Assembly (NCBI GenBank): GCA_038210275.1
Contig: JBBQWV010000004.1
Coordinates: forward strand, 62,001 to 126,000
DNA length: 64,000 bases
DNA from: PALSA-1296 sp038210275
GTDB taxonomy: Bacteria > Bacteroidota > Ignavibacteria > Palsa-1295
Reading direction: 5' to 3'
Part shown: positions 15,631-24,502 of the stretch, in pieces
Position numbering within the stretch: position 1 is the stretch's first letter
Layout of the letters: each line of letters starts with the position of its first letter
Notes under the pieces: model-generated
Databases searched by the model: none
What the model saw: the letters and a program-made list of their open reading frames with translations, nothing else
Told to the model about the DNA's origin: nothing
Translations under genes and position numbers: made by a program

Positions 15631-17187
15631 CTACTTCACTACCACCATCGTCTTCACCGAAGAAATTCCTCCTGATTCGAGGCGGCAGAGATAGGTGCCG
15701 CTGGCAAGGTTTGAGGTATTGAAAGAAACGGTTTGCTCGCCGGGAATCGTAGCTCCGTCAAAGAGAGTATTAATGAGTTCGTCTTTTGCGTCGTAGATTC
15801 TTAGCGATGCATTCCCGCTTGTTGTTCTAAAAGTAAAATGTGTTTCGCCGCCGTTGGAAGGATTCGGATAGTTTTGAAGGAGTTCAGTAATAACAGTCGG
15901 AGCTTTCGCCTCGACACCGGAAGGCGTTTTGATAATAGGAATTGTCGTATAAGGTTTCAGAAGCGTCGTTATTATTTCCGCATCGGGAGTACCGAACCAC
16001 TCTTTGAGCACAGAAGCATATATCTGCCGGAAGTCATATTGCATTAGAAGGTTATCATCAGCCGTTGCAGCTGCCGGAAGAACGGGATTATCACCATGAA
16101 TACCACCAATTACGTTTGTGCCAAAGAAGAACATTGGCGCAGAAGTGCCGTGATCGCTTCCGAGGCTGGAATTCGAAGCAATGCGTCTGCCAAATTCCGA
16201 GAACGTCATGCCAAGCACACGGTCTTCGAGTGCATTCAATTTTAATTCATCCTGAAATGCCGAGACTGCTTTTGAAAGTTTATCTAATAACGGATCCTGT
16301 CCTGCACGTTGTTCAGTATGTGAGTCGAATCCGCCAAGATTGACAACATAGATCTTCGTCTTTAATCCACCGGCGATAAGTTGTGCAACGATGCGCAGTT
16401 GATCAGCAAGCGCATTGTCTCCGGCTGACTGCCATTGCGATGATAGCGTCTTGCCTTTTCCTGCCGCAGCTTTTACGGGCACAGCAAATGTCTGAAGCTG
16501 TTTGCCGATGGAGCGGATGTATTTCAACTCATCTCCGGCACGAGTGTTCGAAGTTGGAGTTACCGTATCACTAATGATGTCATTAAATGATGTTGGGTCG
16601 GAGAACACCATACCCATACTGCCATTCTGTCCTTGCAAACCGAGCGAGACTGCCGCGCCGATCTGGATTGCGATCGGATCAGGCATCGTTGCATTTGGAT
16701 ATCCTGCCGGAAATCCTGGATATTCCTGATCGAGGTATCTCCCAATCCAGCCGGTTGTCAGCACTTCGTTATAATCCGAACCGGTAAGCCAAATATCAAT
16801 TGAGCGAAAATGCGAAAGATTTGGTGAGGGATACCCGACGCCTTGCACGACGGCAAGTTTGCCGTCATTTAAAAGATTTTTCATCCCTGTAAAATTTGGA
16901 TGAAATCCAAGTGTCGGAGAAATTTTCAGCGCATCTTTCTCAGCTATTGCAATATTCGCTCTGGCTGCGATGATGGCATCGTATTGGTCGAGTGGAATGA
17001 CCGTCTGTAAGCCGTCATTGCCACCAATGAGCTGCACAAGTACAAGCACGCGATCGGAATTATTGCTTTGCGTTACAAGCGAGTTCAGAAATGGATTATT
17101 CGCAAATACCTTGAGCGAAAATCCCCCGACAAGAAATGGCAGTACCGTTACAGGTGCTGCGGCTTTAAGAAAATCTCTGCGTTTCAT
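15631..17187 (-). CDS. DUF1501 secreted protein with Tat-like signal and T9SS sorting domain
   Basis: 518 residues. The N-terminus MKRRDFLKAAAPV looks like a twin-arginine signal. The core matches DUF1501 (LVQLIGGNDGLQTVIPL, GVGYPSPNLSHFRSIDIWLT, FSEFGRRIASN, DHGTSAPMFFFG), a family distantly related to sulfatases/alkaline phosphatases. The last about 80 residues are a T9SS C-terminal domain starting LLQNYPNPSNGG. Partner of the DUF1800 gene just upstream; the two families commonly occur as pairs. Function unknown; export to the cell surface is likely. Confidence 0.88.
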   Translation of the reverse strand: MKRRDFLKAAAPVTVLPFLVGGFSLKVFANNPFLNSLVTQSNNSDRVLVLVQLIGGNDGLQTVIPLDQYDAIIAARANIAIAEKDALKISPTLGFHPNFTGMKNLLNDGKLAVVQGVGYPSPNLSHFRSIDIWLTGSDYNEVLTTGWIGRYLDQEYPGFPAGYPNATMPDPIAIQIGAAVSLGLQGQNGSMGMVFSDPTSFNDIISDTVTPTSNTRAGDELKYIRSIGKQLQTFAVPVKAAAGKGKTLSSQWQSAGDNALADQLRIVAQLIAGGLKTKIYVVNLGGFDSHTEQRAGQDPLLDKLSKAVSAFQDELKLNALEDRVLGMTFSEFGRRIASNSSLGSDHGTSAPMFFFGTNVIGGIHGDNPVLPAAATADDNLLMQYDFRQIYASVLKEWFGTPDAEIITTLLKPYTTIPIIKTPSGVEAKAPTVITELLQNYPNPSNGGETHFTFRTTSGNASLRIYDAKDELINTLFDGATIPGEQTVSFNTSNLASGTYLCRLESGGISSVKTMVVVK

Positions 17188-17229
17188 ATAATGTGCTTCT
17201 TACGGTAATTATTTTGTCTTTTCTTGTTA

Positions 17230-17275
17230 GCGGGACGGACTTCAGTACGTCCGAGCGGACTTAAGTCCGCCCTAC
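17230..17275. repeat. REP-like palindrome pair
   Basis: Two facing palindromes (GGGACGGACTTCAGTACGTC and, on the other strand, GTAGGGCGGACTTAAGTCCG) between the DUF1800 and DUF1501 genes. Confidence 0.72.
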
Positions 17276-17284
17276 TATTTACTT

Positions 17285-18898
17285 CTACATTAACTGATAC
17301 TCTGCAAGTTCAAGCATATATTTCAAAAGATTCGTGAGTTTGGTATTTACTGCATCCTTCTTGATTGCATTCAACGGATCATTTATAAATTCCGCCCACT
17401 CATTCGTCCATTCATAATCCGGTAAACCGGGCAGAAGGGTATCGTGCAGAGTTTTTAGTTGAACTGTTGAGAGCACGTTCGGATAAAATAAATTCGCCAA
17501 GTCTGCAATAAGCGTCACAGGATTCGATGGATCTGGTGATTGCATTGCCAGTGCCGTAGGATCAAATTGTGTCAAGTATCCTTGGACGACGGTCGTATAG
17601 GTATCCGTGACAATATCATCCAAAAATTTCACGCGAGAATTCAGCGTGCCGGAGTTCAGCCACAGTTCGTAGTATTGCGGCGCTTCGTAATACTCTTGCC
17701 AGCCTGCAACATTTGGCGGCTCGAAAATTTTCATTTGCATATTCCCTGCCGATTCGCGCAATGACATCCAACCATAATATCGCGTCGTAAGATTCGAGGG
17801 ATCCGGAAGCGCAACACCGAGTGCCCGTACCGTCCCGATCACCAGATCAATAGGATTCTTGATAATACAGCCTGTATAAGTACCATCATTGAAGAGCGTA
17901 CTTTTGAGAAGTTGTGAAAGCACCGGCTTGATCTCAAAATTATTTGCTATGAGCGTCTGTGAAAGAGGAACAATAATATTTTGTTCGATGCTGTCATCAA
18001 TTTTATAATCAACAAACCACCGAAAGAGCTTACGACAAATATATTTTGCCGTCGCATCTTGCGAGAATATCATCGCCAGCAAATCATCAAGTTCTTTTAA
18101 AGCACCCGCTTGATCTGCACCTCCTTTGATAATCGTATTATTATACCGAGCGGAAAAATGTTTATCCGTCGAATCATGATCTGCGGCGGTAAAGATGTAG
18201 CCAACGGTTTTTGGATCGTCCTTCCAACCCGTCAGCACTTTGGCGGCAGCTTTCACGTCGGCTTCGGTATAGGTTGTATAATCCCCCACCGATGTTTCCG
18301 GACCTTTTCCGATCGTGAATAACTCCTGAAGCTCGCGTCCGTAATTCTCGTTCGGCGCAGATTTCACATTCTGATTGCCGCTTAAATACCTTAGCATCGC
18401 CGGATCAAGCGTGATGCCCTTTGCAAGAGTTTTGAAATTCCCAAGAGCATTGGCGCGGAGATAAAGATTTTGCTTATACGTATATCTGGCATCACCAACG
18501 CTCGTCATACCGCATGCAAAATGATTATGCCAGAAGAGCACCATCTTCTCGCGAATAGAAATTTTCTGCGTGAGCATTAAGTTGATCCACCAACCTGATA
18601 AGGATTGTGACCTGTTAAAATCATTGGTGACGTTATAATCAAGTTGCGTCCATGTCTGTCCGTCCACAACGCCACCGGATTCGATGTGGTACCATACAAG
18701 CGGCGCATCAGTCGGTGGAGGATCATTAGCCAGCAGCATATCCACTGTCTGATTCAATGTCATCTTTTGAACGGCAGTAATATCCGTTGTAGTAGCACCA
18801 AACATCGTCCTTCGCAGAAGATGCGCTGCCTGTGCAAAGCCCCATGCGCCAGTATAAGGATTCAAAGATGGTGAAGAAGCGATGACTTCTTTATTCAT
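17285..18898 (-). CDS. DUF1800 family protein
   Basis: 537 residues from the ATG at 18898, chosen because a GGAGGT ribosome site lies 6 bases upstream. DUF1800 features: AAHLLRRTMFGAT at the N-terminus, KMVLFWHNHFACG, NYGRELQELFTIG, and NVAGWQEY in the C-terminal half. No signal peptide or sorting domain is seen. Transcribed ahead of the DUF1501 gene with a REP-like element in the 97-base gap, so the two are probably one operon. Biochemical role unknown. Confidence 0.87.
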   Translation of the reverse strand: MNKEVIASSPSLNPYTGAWGFAQAAHLLRRTMFGATTTDITAVQKMTLNQTVDMLLANDPPPTDAPLVWYHIESGGVVDGQTWTQLDYNVTNDFNRSQSLSGWWINLMLTQKISIREKMVLFWHNHFACGMTSVGDARYTYKQNLYLRANALGNFKTLAKGITLDPAMLRYLSGNQNVKSAPNENYGRELQELFTIGKGPETSVGDYTTYTEADVKAAAKVLTGWKDDPKTVGYIFTAADHDSTDKHFSARYNNTIIKGGADQAGALKELDDLLAMIFSQDATAKYICRKLFRWFVDYKIDDSIEQNIIVPLSQTLIANNFEIKPVLSQLLKSTLFNDGTYTGCIIKNPIDLVIGTVRALGVALPDPSNLTTRYYGWMSLRESAGNMQMKIFEPPNVAGWQEYYEAPQYYELWLNSGTLNSRVKFLDDIVTDTYTTVVQGYLTQFDPTALAMQSPDPSNPVTLIADLANLFYPNVLSTVQLKTLHDTLLPGLPDYEWTNEWAEFINDPLNAIKKDAVNTKLTNLLKYMLELAEYQLM

Positions 18899-18995
18899 AG
18901 AGACCTCCAAATAAAATTCGTTCGCGGTAAAAGGATGATGAGACAAAAACTCCTCATTGAAAACGATTTAGATGTCTGATAGTTACAAGAAAAAT

Positions 18996-19010
18996 AAGCA
19001 AAGTTTGCTT
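18996..19010. promoter_or_regulatory. Perfect inverted repeat in divergent promoter region
   Basis: AAGCAAA-G-TTTGCTT, a 7+1+7 perfect palindrome in the 184-base gap between the divergent DUF1800 and Sco genes. Could be an operator; no regulator is implied by the sequence itself. Confidence 0.3.
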
Positions 19011-19082
19011 TGATAAACTCACCCTAAAGCCTTCCAACTTTTACTAAAAAACTTATGTTTATATCGTCCTCAAAAGAACATC

Positions 19083-19724
19083 ATGTCAGATACAAAAACT
19101 ACTCAGCGAATTTTATGGACGGTGCTTGCCGTGGCACTTATCGCCATTGGAATTTATGCGCTTAATGATTGGATGCGCGGCCAGGTGCTTAGCAAGCCAA
19201 CCCGGACGCTTCCTGCCTTGGGCATCGTCTCTGATTTCACGCTGACCAAACAGGATAAAACTCCGCTTTCACTGAAAGACTTGAAGGGCAAGATCTGGGT
19301 TAGCGATATGATCTTCACTAATTGCGAAGGTACTTGTCCGATGCTCACTGCGGCAATGGCAAGTTTGCAGCAATCACTCGTTAAGAAAAATACCGGAGTG
19401 CAGATTGTCAGCATCAGCGTTGATCCGAATAATGATACACCGGAAGTGCTTACGGAATATGCAAAGAAATTCGGCGCCGATACAAGAACGTGGTCATTCT
19501 TGACCGGACCTGTAGCCGCAATTTATTCACTTGCAAAGAACGGATTTAAGATGACGGTTGATTCGGCAAATGCCGATACAAAAGAGCCGATCATGCATAG
19601 CGAACGCTTTGTGCTTATTGATAAAAGCGGAGTTATCCGCGGATATTACGACGGCACAGCAAATGATACGAACCAAAAACTCTTGACTGACATTGGGGAT
19701 TTGATGCGAGAGGAAAAGCAGTAG
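19083..19724 (+). CDS. sco: Sco1/SenC/PrrC family copper-insertion protein
   Basis: 213 residues. One N-terminal membrane anchor (about 10-27), then a thioredoxin-like fold with the Sco copper motif C81-x3-C85-P (NCEGTCPM) and the distal His171 (IMHSERFVLID). Sco proteins metallate the CuA site of oxidase subunit II. Location at the end of the oxidase cluster supports this role. Confidence 0.92.
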   Translation: MSDTKTTQRILWTVLAVALIAIGIYALNDWMRGQVLSKPTRTLPALGIVSDFTLTKQDKTPLSLKDLKGKIWVSDMIFTNCEGTCPMLTAAMASLQQSLVKKNTGVQIVSISVDPNNDTPEVLTEYAKKFGADTRTWSFLTGPVAAIYSLAKNGFKMTVDSANADTKEPIMHSERFVLIDKSGVIRGYYDGTANDTNQKLLTDIGDLMREEKQ

Positions 19725-19733
19725 TAAATTCAA

Positions 19734-19866
19734 TGTCATCACGAGGAGTTCGCTTGCGAACGACGTGGCGATCTAAGATCTTGATTCGTGAAGTAATTCC
19801 GGAATCTTGGATAATCCTTTGATATTTTAGATTGCCACGATCGGCTGGTGCCGATCTCGCAATGAC
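19734..19866. repeat. Dispersed inverted repeat, family A, copy 3
   Basis: Left arm GTCATCACGAGGAGTTCGCT...GGCGATCTAAGATC; right arm TTTTAGATTGCCACGATCGG ... CTCGCAATGACAT. Fills the Sco-DUF420 gap. Confidence 0.78.
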
Positions 19867-19884
19867 ATTATAAAAATTTATAGT

Positions 19885-20313
19885 ATGACCGTTTACGACT
19901 TACCAATAGTTAATGCCTCCCTCAATGCTACGGCAACGGTTCTGCTTCTGGTCGCGAGAAATCAGATCAAGCATCGTCGCATCGAGAATCATAAGAAAGT
20001 GATGATCGCCGCATTCATCGTCTCCATCGTATTTTTGATTTGCTATGTGATCTATCATTACAATGTATTAAGTGTGACGTTCAAAGAACCAACATGGTTC
20101 AAGCCGATCTATCTGACACTTCTGGTAAGTCACGTCTTGCTTGCCGTCACCGTCCCGGTTTTTGCAACGATAGCATTGCGTCGCGGACTTAGGCGCGATG
20201 ACATTCGGCACAAGAGGATCGTGAAATATGCCTATCCAATTTGGCTTTATGTTTCGGTAACTGGCGTGATAATCTATTTATTGCTCTACCAAATTTTTCC
20301 CCAACACGTATGA
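19885..20313 (+). CDS. DUF420 membrane protein (CtaM-like oxidase assembly factor)
   Basis: 142 residues, four membrane helices. DUF420 pattern: LPIVNASLNATATVLLLVA, conserved HRRIENHKK and a helix with YVIYHY, then SHVLLAVTVP and RHKRIVKYAYPIWLYVSVTG. The Bacillus member CtaM (YozB) is needed for heme A-containing oxidase activity, which fits this locus. Its stop overlaps the next start (ATGA). Confidence 0.85.
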   Translation: MTVYDLPIVNASLNATATVLLLVARNQIKHRRIENHKKVMIAAFIVSIVFLICYVIYHYNVLSVTFKEPTWFKPIYLTLLVSHVLLAVTVPVFATIALRRGLRRDDIRHKRIVKYAYPIWLYVSVTGVIIYLLLYQIFPQHV

Positions 20314-20687
20314 GTGAAGAATATCAAGGAGTACAAGGTGTCGGTGAAGTCATCTCCTGCGGCATGAAAAGAATTTGTCCTGCCTGCAAGCAAGGCAAGA
20401 TGTTCAGCACGTATTTCAAGATGAACGCCCGTTGCCCTGTCTGCGGAGTTAGATACGAGCGTGAACCGGGAGAATTTGTTGTTGCAATGTATATCAATAT
20501 TTTTACCACCGAGATTCTTTTCATTGCAGGCTATTTAATTTTGAATCATTATGTTGATTGGAATGCTTGGACTCAAGTAGGAATATGGACAGCATTCAAT
20601 ATTGCTTTCCCAATTTGGTTTTATCCGAGATCGAAAGCTTTATGGGCCGGAGGATTAGCTCTCGGCGGGGGATTATATCGGGATTAG
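20310..20687 (+). CDS. DUF983 zinc-ribbon membrane protein
   Basis: 125 residues. Starts at an ATG overlapping the DUF420 stop, implying translational coupling. Two C-x2-C pairs (CPACKQGKMF and CPVCGVRYE) form a zinc ribbon, followed by two membrane helices. This is the DUF983 pattern, frequently found near heme-copper oxidase genes; function unknown. The C-terminus runs into a family A repeat shortly after the stop. Confidence 0.82.
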   Translation: MSEEYQGVQGVGEVISCGMKRICPACKQGKMFSTYFKMNARCPVCGVRYEREPGEFVVAMYINIFTTEILFIAGYLILNHYVDWNAWTQVGIWTAFNIAFPIWFYPRSKALWAGGLALGGGLYRD

Positions 20688-20708
20688 AAGTGTTTTATTT
20701 TTTCAAGG

Positions 20709-20832
20709 GTGTCATTGCGAGGAGTCGTGTAACGACGACGAAGCAATCCCCTAAATAATGACTGGATCTTAAACTCTTCAATACTTCAAGGGGATTGCTT
20801 CGTCGGGCTGAAGCCCTCCTCGCAATGACACG
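20709..20832. repeat. Dispersed inverted repeat, family A, copy 4
   Basis: One of the best-preserved copies: GTCATTGCGAGGAGTCGTGT ... CGAAGCAATCCCC, a unique centre, then GGGGATTGCTTCGTCGGGCT ... CTCCTCGCAATGACAC. Arms are near-perfect complements. Confidence 0.88.
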
Positions 20833-20840
20833 AATATTAT

Positions 20841-21143
20841 ATGCGTAACATCACAAAAGTTTTCTTTTCTCTTGCGATCATCGCAATAGTGTTCGTAGCA
20901 GGTTCAGCCTTCGCACAATCCTGCCCAATGTGCAAAGAATCCATGACGCAGGCAGGTGCGAGACTTTCCGATGGTTTTTATAATAGCATTATGAGTATGT
21001 TCTTGCTACCAATATCTCTTATCGGCGGCGGAACGATATTCGTTATGAAATCCACGTGGGTTAAGCAACATCCGGGTTCAGAGGAGCTTTCGAATTGGGC
21101 TGTTGCAAAAGAGATGCTCAAGGAAAGAAGAAACCGGAAATAG
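20841..21143 (+). CDS. Small exported membrane protein with CPMC motif
   Basis: 100 residues: signal peptide (cleavage near FAQ), then a CPMCKESM motif at the mature N-terminus, one membrane helix (about 49-68) and a charged tail. No named family. The C-x2-C just after the signal suggests metal binding or redox in the periplasm. It follows the oxidase biogenesis genes and may belong to them (inference). Confidence 0.6.
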   Translation: MRNITKVFFSLAIIAIVFVAGSAFAQSCPMCKESMTQAGARLSDGFYNSIMSMFLLPISLIGGGTIFVMKSTWVKQHPGSEELSNWAVAKEMLKERRNRK

Positions 21144-21146
21144 ATT

Positions 21147-23036
21147 TTAGAAAACCGTTTTAACTTTCAATACTTTTAGGTCCCGTATTTGCTGTGCTGT
21201 TGCAAGGATATCCTCCATTATTTTACTGATCTCGACCTCATCTGTTACACTGCGAATATCTTGCCGAAGTTTCCCTAATCTTTTTTCGAGAGCTTGTGAC
21301 ATGATTGCCGAAGCACTTTGCAGCGCTGATTGAGCAAGCCGTTCATGAATATCTGTCGTACTCAGTTGCGAGTCCCACTCTCCGCTGACTTTCTCATCAG
21401 CAACAGACACATCAATGATCATCTTCCGAACAGCCTCATCATCTCGAAATGCTTCTAAGAGGATTGCCACACTTGGGGCTTCGCCATTTTCTTCATACGA
21501 ACGGATGCAGGTAATGAGAATAGATTTTACATATTCATTTTCTATCAGCGAAATATCAAAATCAATTTCTATTACCGATTTATAGGCAACGGCTGTATCT
21601 TCTAAAAAAGTTTTGAGGAGTTCGTGCTCAGCACGAGATAAAATGTTTGATGGTAAATACGATTCCATTCTATCATTCTCTTGCGCTTGATTCTGATCTT
21701 GCAGACTATTCTCCACTTTCTTGCGAGTCACTTCGCGTCGATCACGCCCGGTCATCTTTCGTAATTCTGTAAGCAGGGTTGATTCCATAAGTTGGAATTT
21801 CTCGGCGATGCGGCGGATATAGAGTTCTTGCTTGATTGTATCAGGGACTTTTGCGATCGTCTCAACCAGTGACCTAATGGCACGAGCAGAGCCTTCCGGT
21901 GAATTAAACAAGCCTTGCTCTTTCAGCAGTTTTGCCTTTGTTTCGATGAATGAAGTTTTCTGGGCAAACTGCCGCTCAAATCCTTCAGCACCTTCTTTGC
22001 GGAGGTAAGAATCGGGATCTTCACCAACGGGAAGAACTATACAACTTACATCGAAATCAGCAGCGAGGGCAAGTTCTATCCCTCGGAGCGCCGCATTCTT
22101 TCCGGCAAGATCAGCATCGAAGAGAAGAACAATTGTTTTAGTATAACGGCGGAGCAAATTAAGCTGCTCAGTCGTCAGCGACGTTCCTGCAGCCGCAATA
22201 ACATTCTCGAATCCGGCTTGCGAAACGGCAAGCACATCGGCATAACCTTCAACTAAGATCGCAAAATCCTGCTTGCGGATAGCATCCTTTGCTTGGAAAA
22301 GTCCGTAGAGCACATTGGATTTATGGTAGATCGGCGTCTCCGGCGAGTTCACATATTTTGCTAATTCTTTATTCGCACCGGGGAGAATTCTCCCGCCAAA
22401 AGCGATGATACGTCCGGTTTGATTAATGATGGGAAAAATAATGCGATTACGGAAGCGGTCGTAATGATCACCGCGTTCGCCCTTGGAGATAATACCAGCC
22501 TGTTCGTAGATCAGTAAAGTTTTTATCTCCTCGGAATGGAGGAAGGATGCATTGCCATCAGGAGCAAATCCCACACCGAATTTCTTTAATATCTCTTCGG
22601 AAAAGTCTCGGTCAAGCAAGTATTTCATTGCCGGGAATCCTGCATCGCTTCGCAGTGCTCGGTAACAGAATGCTGCGAAATCGCGGCAGGCATTGATGAG
22701 AGGTTCGGCTTTATCTTCGGAGCGTTCATTGGGTCCACGTTCTGTCCGTACATAATCTATTCCGGCTGATTTTGCAAGCTTGGCTAATGTTTCAGGGAAT
22801 GTCAAACCTTCGATCTTCATGACGAAGCTAAAGACGTCCCCTGCTTCACCGCAGCCGAAACATTTGAAAATGCCTTTATCTTCAACTACATTAAACGATG
22901 GAGTTTTTTCGGTGTGAAAAGGACACAAACCGAGATAATTCTTTCCCCGTTTGCGCAGACGGACGTGCTCGCTTACCACATCAACGATGCTTGTGGCGTT
23001 ACGAACCCGCTCTACTATATCGTCAGAAGTGCGCAT
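21147..23036 (-). CDS. dnaG: DNA primase
   Basis: 629 residues. CHC2 zinc finger C38-x2-H41-x17-C59-x2-C62 in the N-terminus, the primase core (DRFRNRIIFPIINQTGRIIA), and a TOPRIM domain (LVEGYADVLAVSQAG; LLFDADLAGKNAALRGIE). A C-terminal helical region serves for helicase binding. Synthesises RNA primers for replication. Standard length. Confidence 0.96.
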   Translation of the reverse strand: MRTSDDIVERVRNATSIVDVVSEHVRLRKRGKNYLGLCPFHTEKTPSFNVVEDKGIFKCFGCGEAGDVFSFVMKIEGLTFPETLAKLAKSAGIDYVRTERGPNERSEDKAEPLINACRDFAAFCYRALRSDAGFPAMKYLLDRDFSEEILKKFGVGFAPDGNASFLHSEEIKTLLIYEQAGIISKGERGDHYDRFRNRIIFPIINQTGRIIAFGGRILPGANKELAKYVNSPETPIYHKSNVLYGLFQAKDAIRKQDFAILVEGYADVLAVSQAGFENVIAAAGTSLTTEQLNLLRRYTKTIVLLFDADLAGKNAALRGIELALAADFDVSCIVLPVGEDPDSYLRKEGAEGFERQFAQKTSFIETKAKLLKEQGLFNSPEGSARAIRSLVETIAKVPDTIKQELYIRRIAEKFQLMESTLLTELRKMTGRDRREVTRKKVENSLQDQNQAQENDRMESYLPSNILSRAEHELLKTFLEDTAVAYKSVIEIDFDISLIENEYVKSILITCIRSYEENGEAPSVAILLEAFRDDEAVRKMIIDVSVADEKVSGEWDSQLSTTDIHERLAQSALQSASAIMSQALEKRLGKLRQDIRSVTDEVEISKIMEDILATAQQIRDLKVLKVKTVF

Positions 23037-23040
23037 TGAG

Positions 23041-23111
23041 AAATATAAAATGTGAAATATGAACTATGAAGTAACAATAACTTCATAGTTCATATTTCAC
23101 ATTTCATATTT
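23041..23111. repeat. 32-bp near-perfect inverted repeat with 7-base word structure
   Basis: Arms 23041-23072 and 23080-23111 pair with a single mismatch around a 7-base loop. The arms are built of the words TGTGAAA, TATGAAC, TATGAAG with a 7-base period. A T-run follows the right arm on the plus strand. It lies between the Rieske stop and dnaG start and could terminate transcription. Confidence 0.7.
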
Positions 23112-23118
23112 TTTTGGG

Positions 23119-23637
23119 TTATTTCTTTACTGTAGAATCGACTTTTGTTGCAGTCGAATCCTTCATCGTTTCCGGCACATCTCCGTCAACAGGTACGTGA
23201 ATTGTCACTTCCCCATTCTTGAACGATGTTTTATATACTCCAAGAGGTTTTTTTGCCGGACCACTTTTGGGTACGCCGTTCAGATCGAAACGTGAGTCGT
23301 GGCAAGGACAAATAAACATATTCGTCTTATCTTCATACTTCACGTCACAACCTTTATGTGTACATTTTATATCCACAGCAAGAAAGGTATCTTCGCCTGT
23401 GCGGACTACAAGAATGTTTTTGTCTATCTCTTCGATCTCTAAATGATAGGCTCCGCCAACTGTTTGAAGATCAGGTGTATCGGCAAGCATTAATGGTATT
23501 TCCCGATTGCCACGAAATACTCCGGGACGCGGTGACGCTTTGATCGAGGCAATGTCCAGAGAACTGAGTACGCTCATTCCGGCTACCATACCGATGCCGG
23601 TTAAACAAGCTGTTTCGATAAACTTTCTTCTATTCAT
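23119..23637 (-). CDS. Rieske [2Fe-2S] protein (orphan)
   Basis: 172 residues. N-terminus MNRRKFIETACLTG resembles a Tat signal-anchor. Rieske ligands C92, H94 (CTHKGC) and C110, H113 (CPCH), with C97 and C112 able to form the usual disulfide. Typical of Rieske subunits of quinol-oxidising complexes, but no cytochrome b gene is nearby, so its partner is unknown. A Lys/Thr/Asp-rich C-terminal tail is extra. Confidence 0.88.
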   Translation of the reverse strand: MNRRKFIETACLTGIGMVAGMSVLSSLDIASIKASPRPGVFRGNREIPLMLADTPDLQTVGGAYHLEIEEIDKNILVVRTGEDTFLAVDIKCTHKGCDVKYEDKTNMFICPCHDSRFDLNGVPKSGPAKKPLGVYKTSFKNGEVTIHVPVDGDVPETMKDSTATKVDSTVKK

Positions 23638-23662
23638 GGTTGTGGATTTTAATTTCTTTATT

Positions 23663-23716
23663 TAGTATAGCCGACTTTAGTCGGCTCGCTTCAACTGAAG
23701 TTGAAGCGACTACACT
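23663..23716. repeat. REP-like double palindrome
   Basis: AGCCGACTTTAGTCGGCT (23669-23686) directly followed by CGCTTCAACTGAAGTTGAAG (continuing to 23708), flanked by TAGTA and, inverted, GTAG. Lies upstream of the Rieske gene. Confidence 0.68.
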
Positions 23717-23789
23717 AAAACGTCAAACGGATAAAAAAATGCTGCAATGTTTAGTGAAAAACATCACAGCATTACCCAACAGTCATCTG

Positions 23790-24293
23790 TTAATTCATTA
23801 ACGCCATTAAGCGATAATAAGCATCTTTTGCCAGCGTGTAGCCAGGTTCGATCTCCAGCGCCTCTTCGTATTCATTGAGGGCTTCGAACCAATCGCCTCT
23901 GCGCTCAAGTATCCTTCCGAGATTATAGTGTGGAAAGTGAGGCGTTGCGTAGCGTTTTGCTTTCATCGCAAGTTCAAGATATGGGATCGCCTCATCGGTG
24001 TCACCTTTCGAAATGAGATATGCTCCGATATCATTATAAGGATTACCAAATTCCGGATCGATCGAGATCGCCGTTTTGCATTCTTCGATCGCCATATCGT
24101 AATCACCTAAGAAGCTGTGTGCCCATCCTAAAAAAGTATGTGCTTCAGCCGTAGGGATAATTGCAATCGACGCTTTATAATTTTCGATTGCCTCCTGCAA
24201 ATGACCAGACATTTGAAGTCTGTATGCCTTCTGCAGAAATTCCTGAGCCTGTTCCTGTGGTGTGCCTGGTTGTCCTATTTTCGTTGTCTTCAT
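23790..24293 (-). CDS. Tetratricopeptide-repeat protein
   Basis: 167 residues made of about four TPR units, for example AIENYKASIAIIPTAEAHTF, AIEECKTAISIDPEFGNPYN and ALNEYEEALEIEPGYTLAKD. No signal peptide, so probably a cytoplasmic scaffold. A GGGAGG ribosome site precedes the ATG. Partner unknown. The 209 bases upstream (24294-24502) show no gene. Confidence 0.85.
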   Translation of the reverse strand: MKTTKIGQPGTPQEQAQEFLQKAYRLQMSGHLQEAIENYKASIAIIPTAEAHTFLGWAHSFLGDYDMAIEECKTAISIDPEFGNPYNDIGAYLISKGDTDEAIPYLELAMKAKRYATPHFPHYNLGRILERRGDWFEALNEYEEALEIEPGYTLAKDAYYRLMALMN

Positions 24294-24502
24294 ATTGCCC
24301 GCCTCCCGGCTTGCATGATTAGTTGTTGTTATTGGCTGACGTAAACACTGTTCTCTCGGATAATATTTCTTTCTTTATGTATGAACGTATCATCCTCAGC
24401 ATTTATGACATCCCTTGTTATAATATACTTCAAACTCTGCAAAACGTTACACCCAATTATGAGAATGAATCCGATTTCATTCTTCTGTTTTCATATACAC
24501 GG

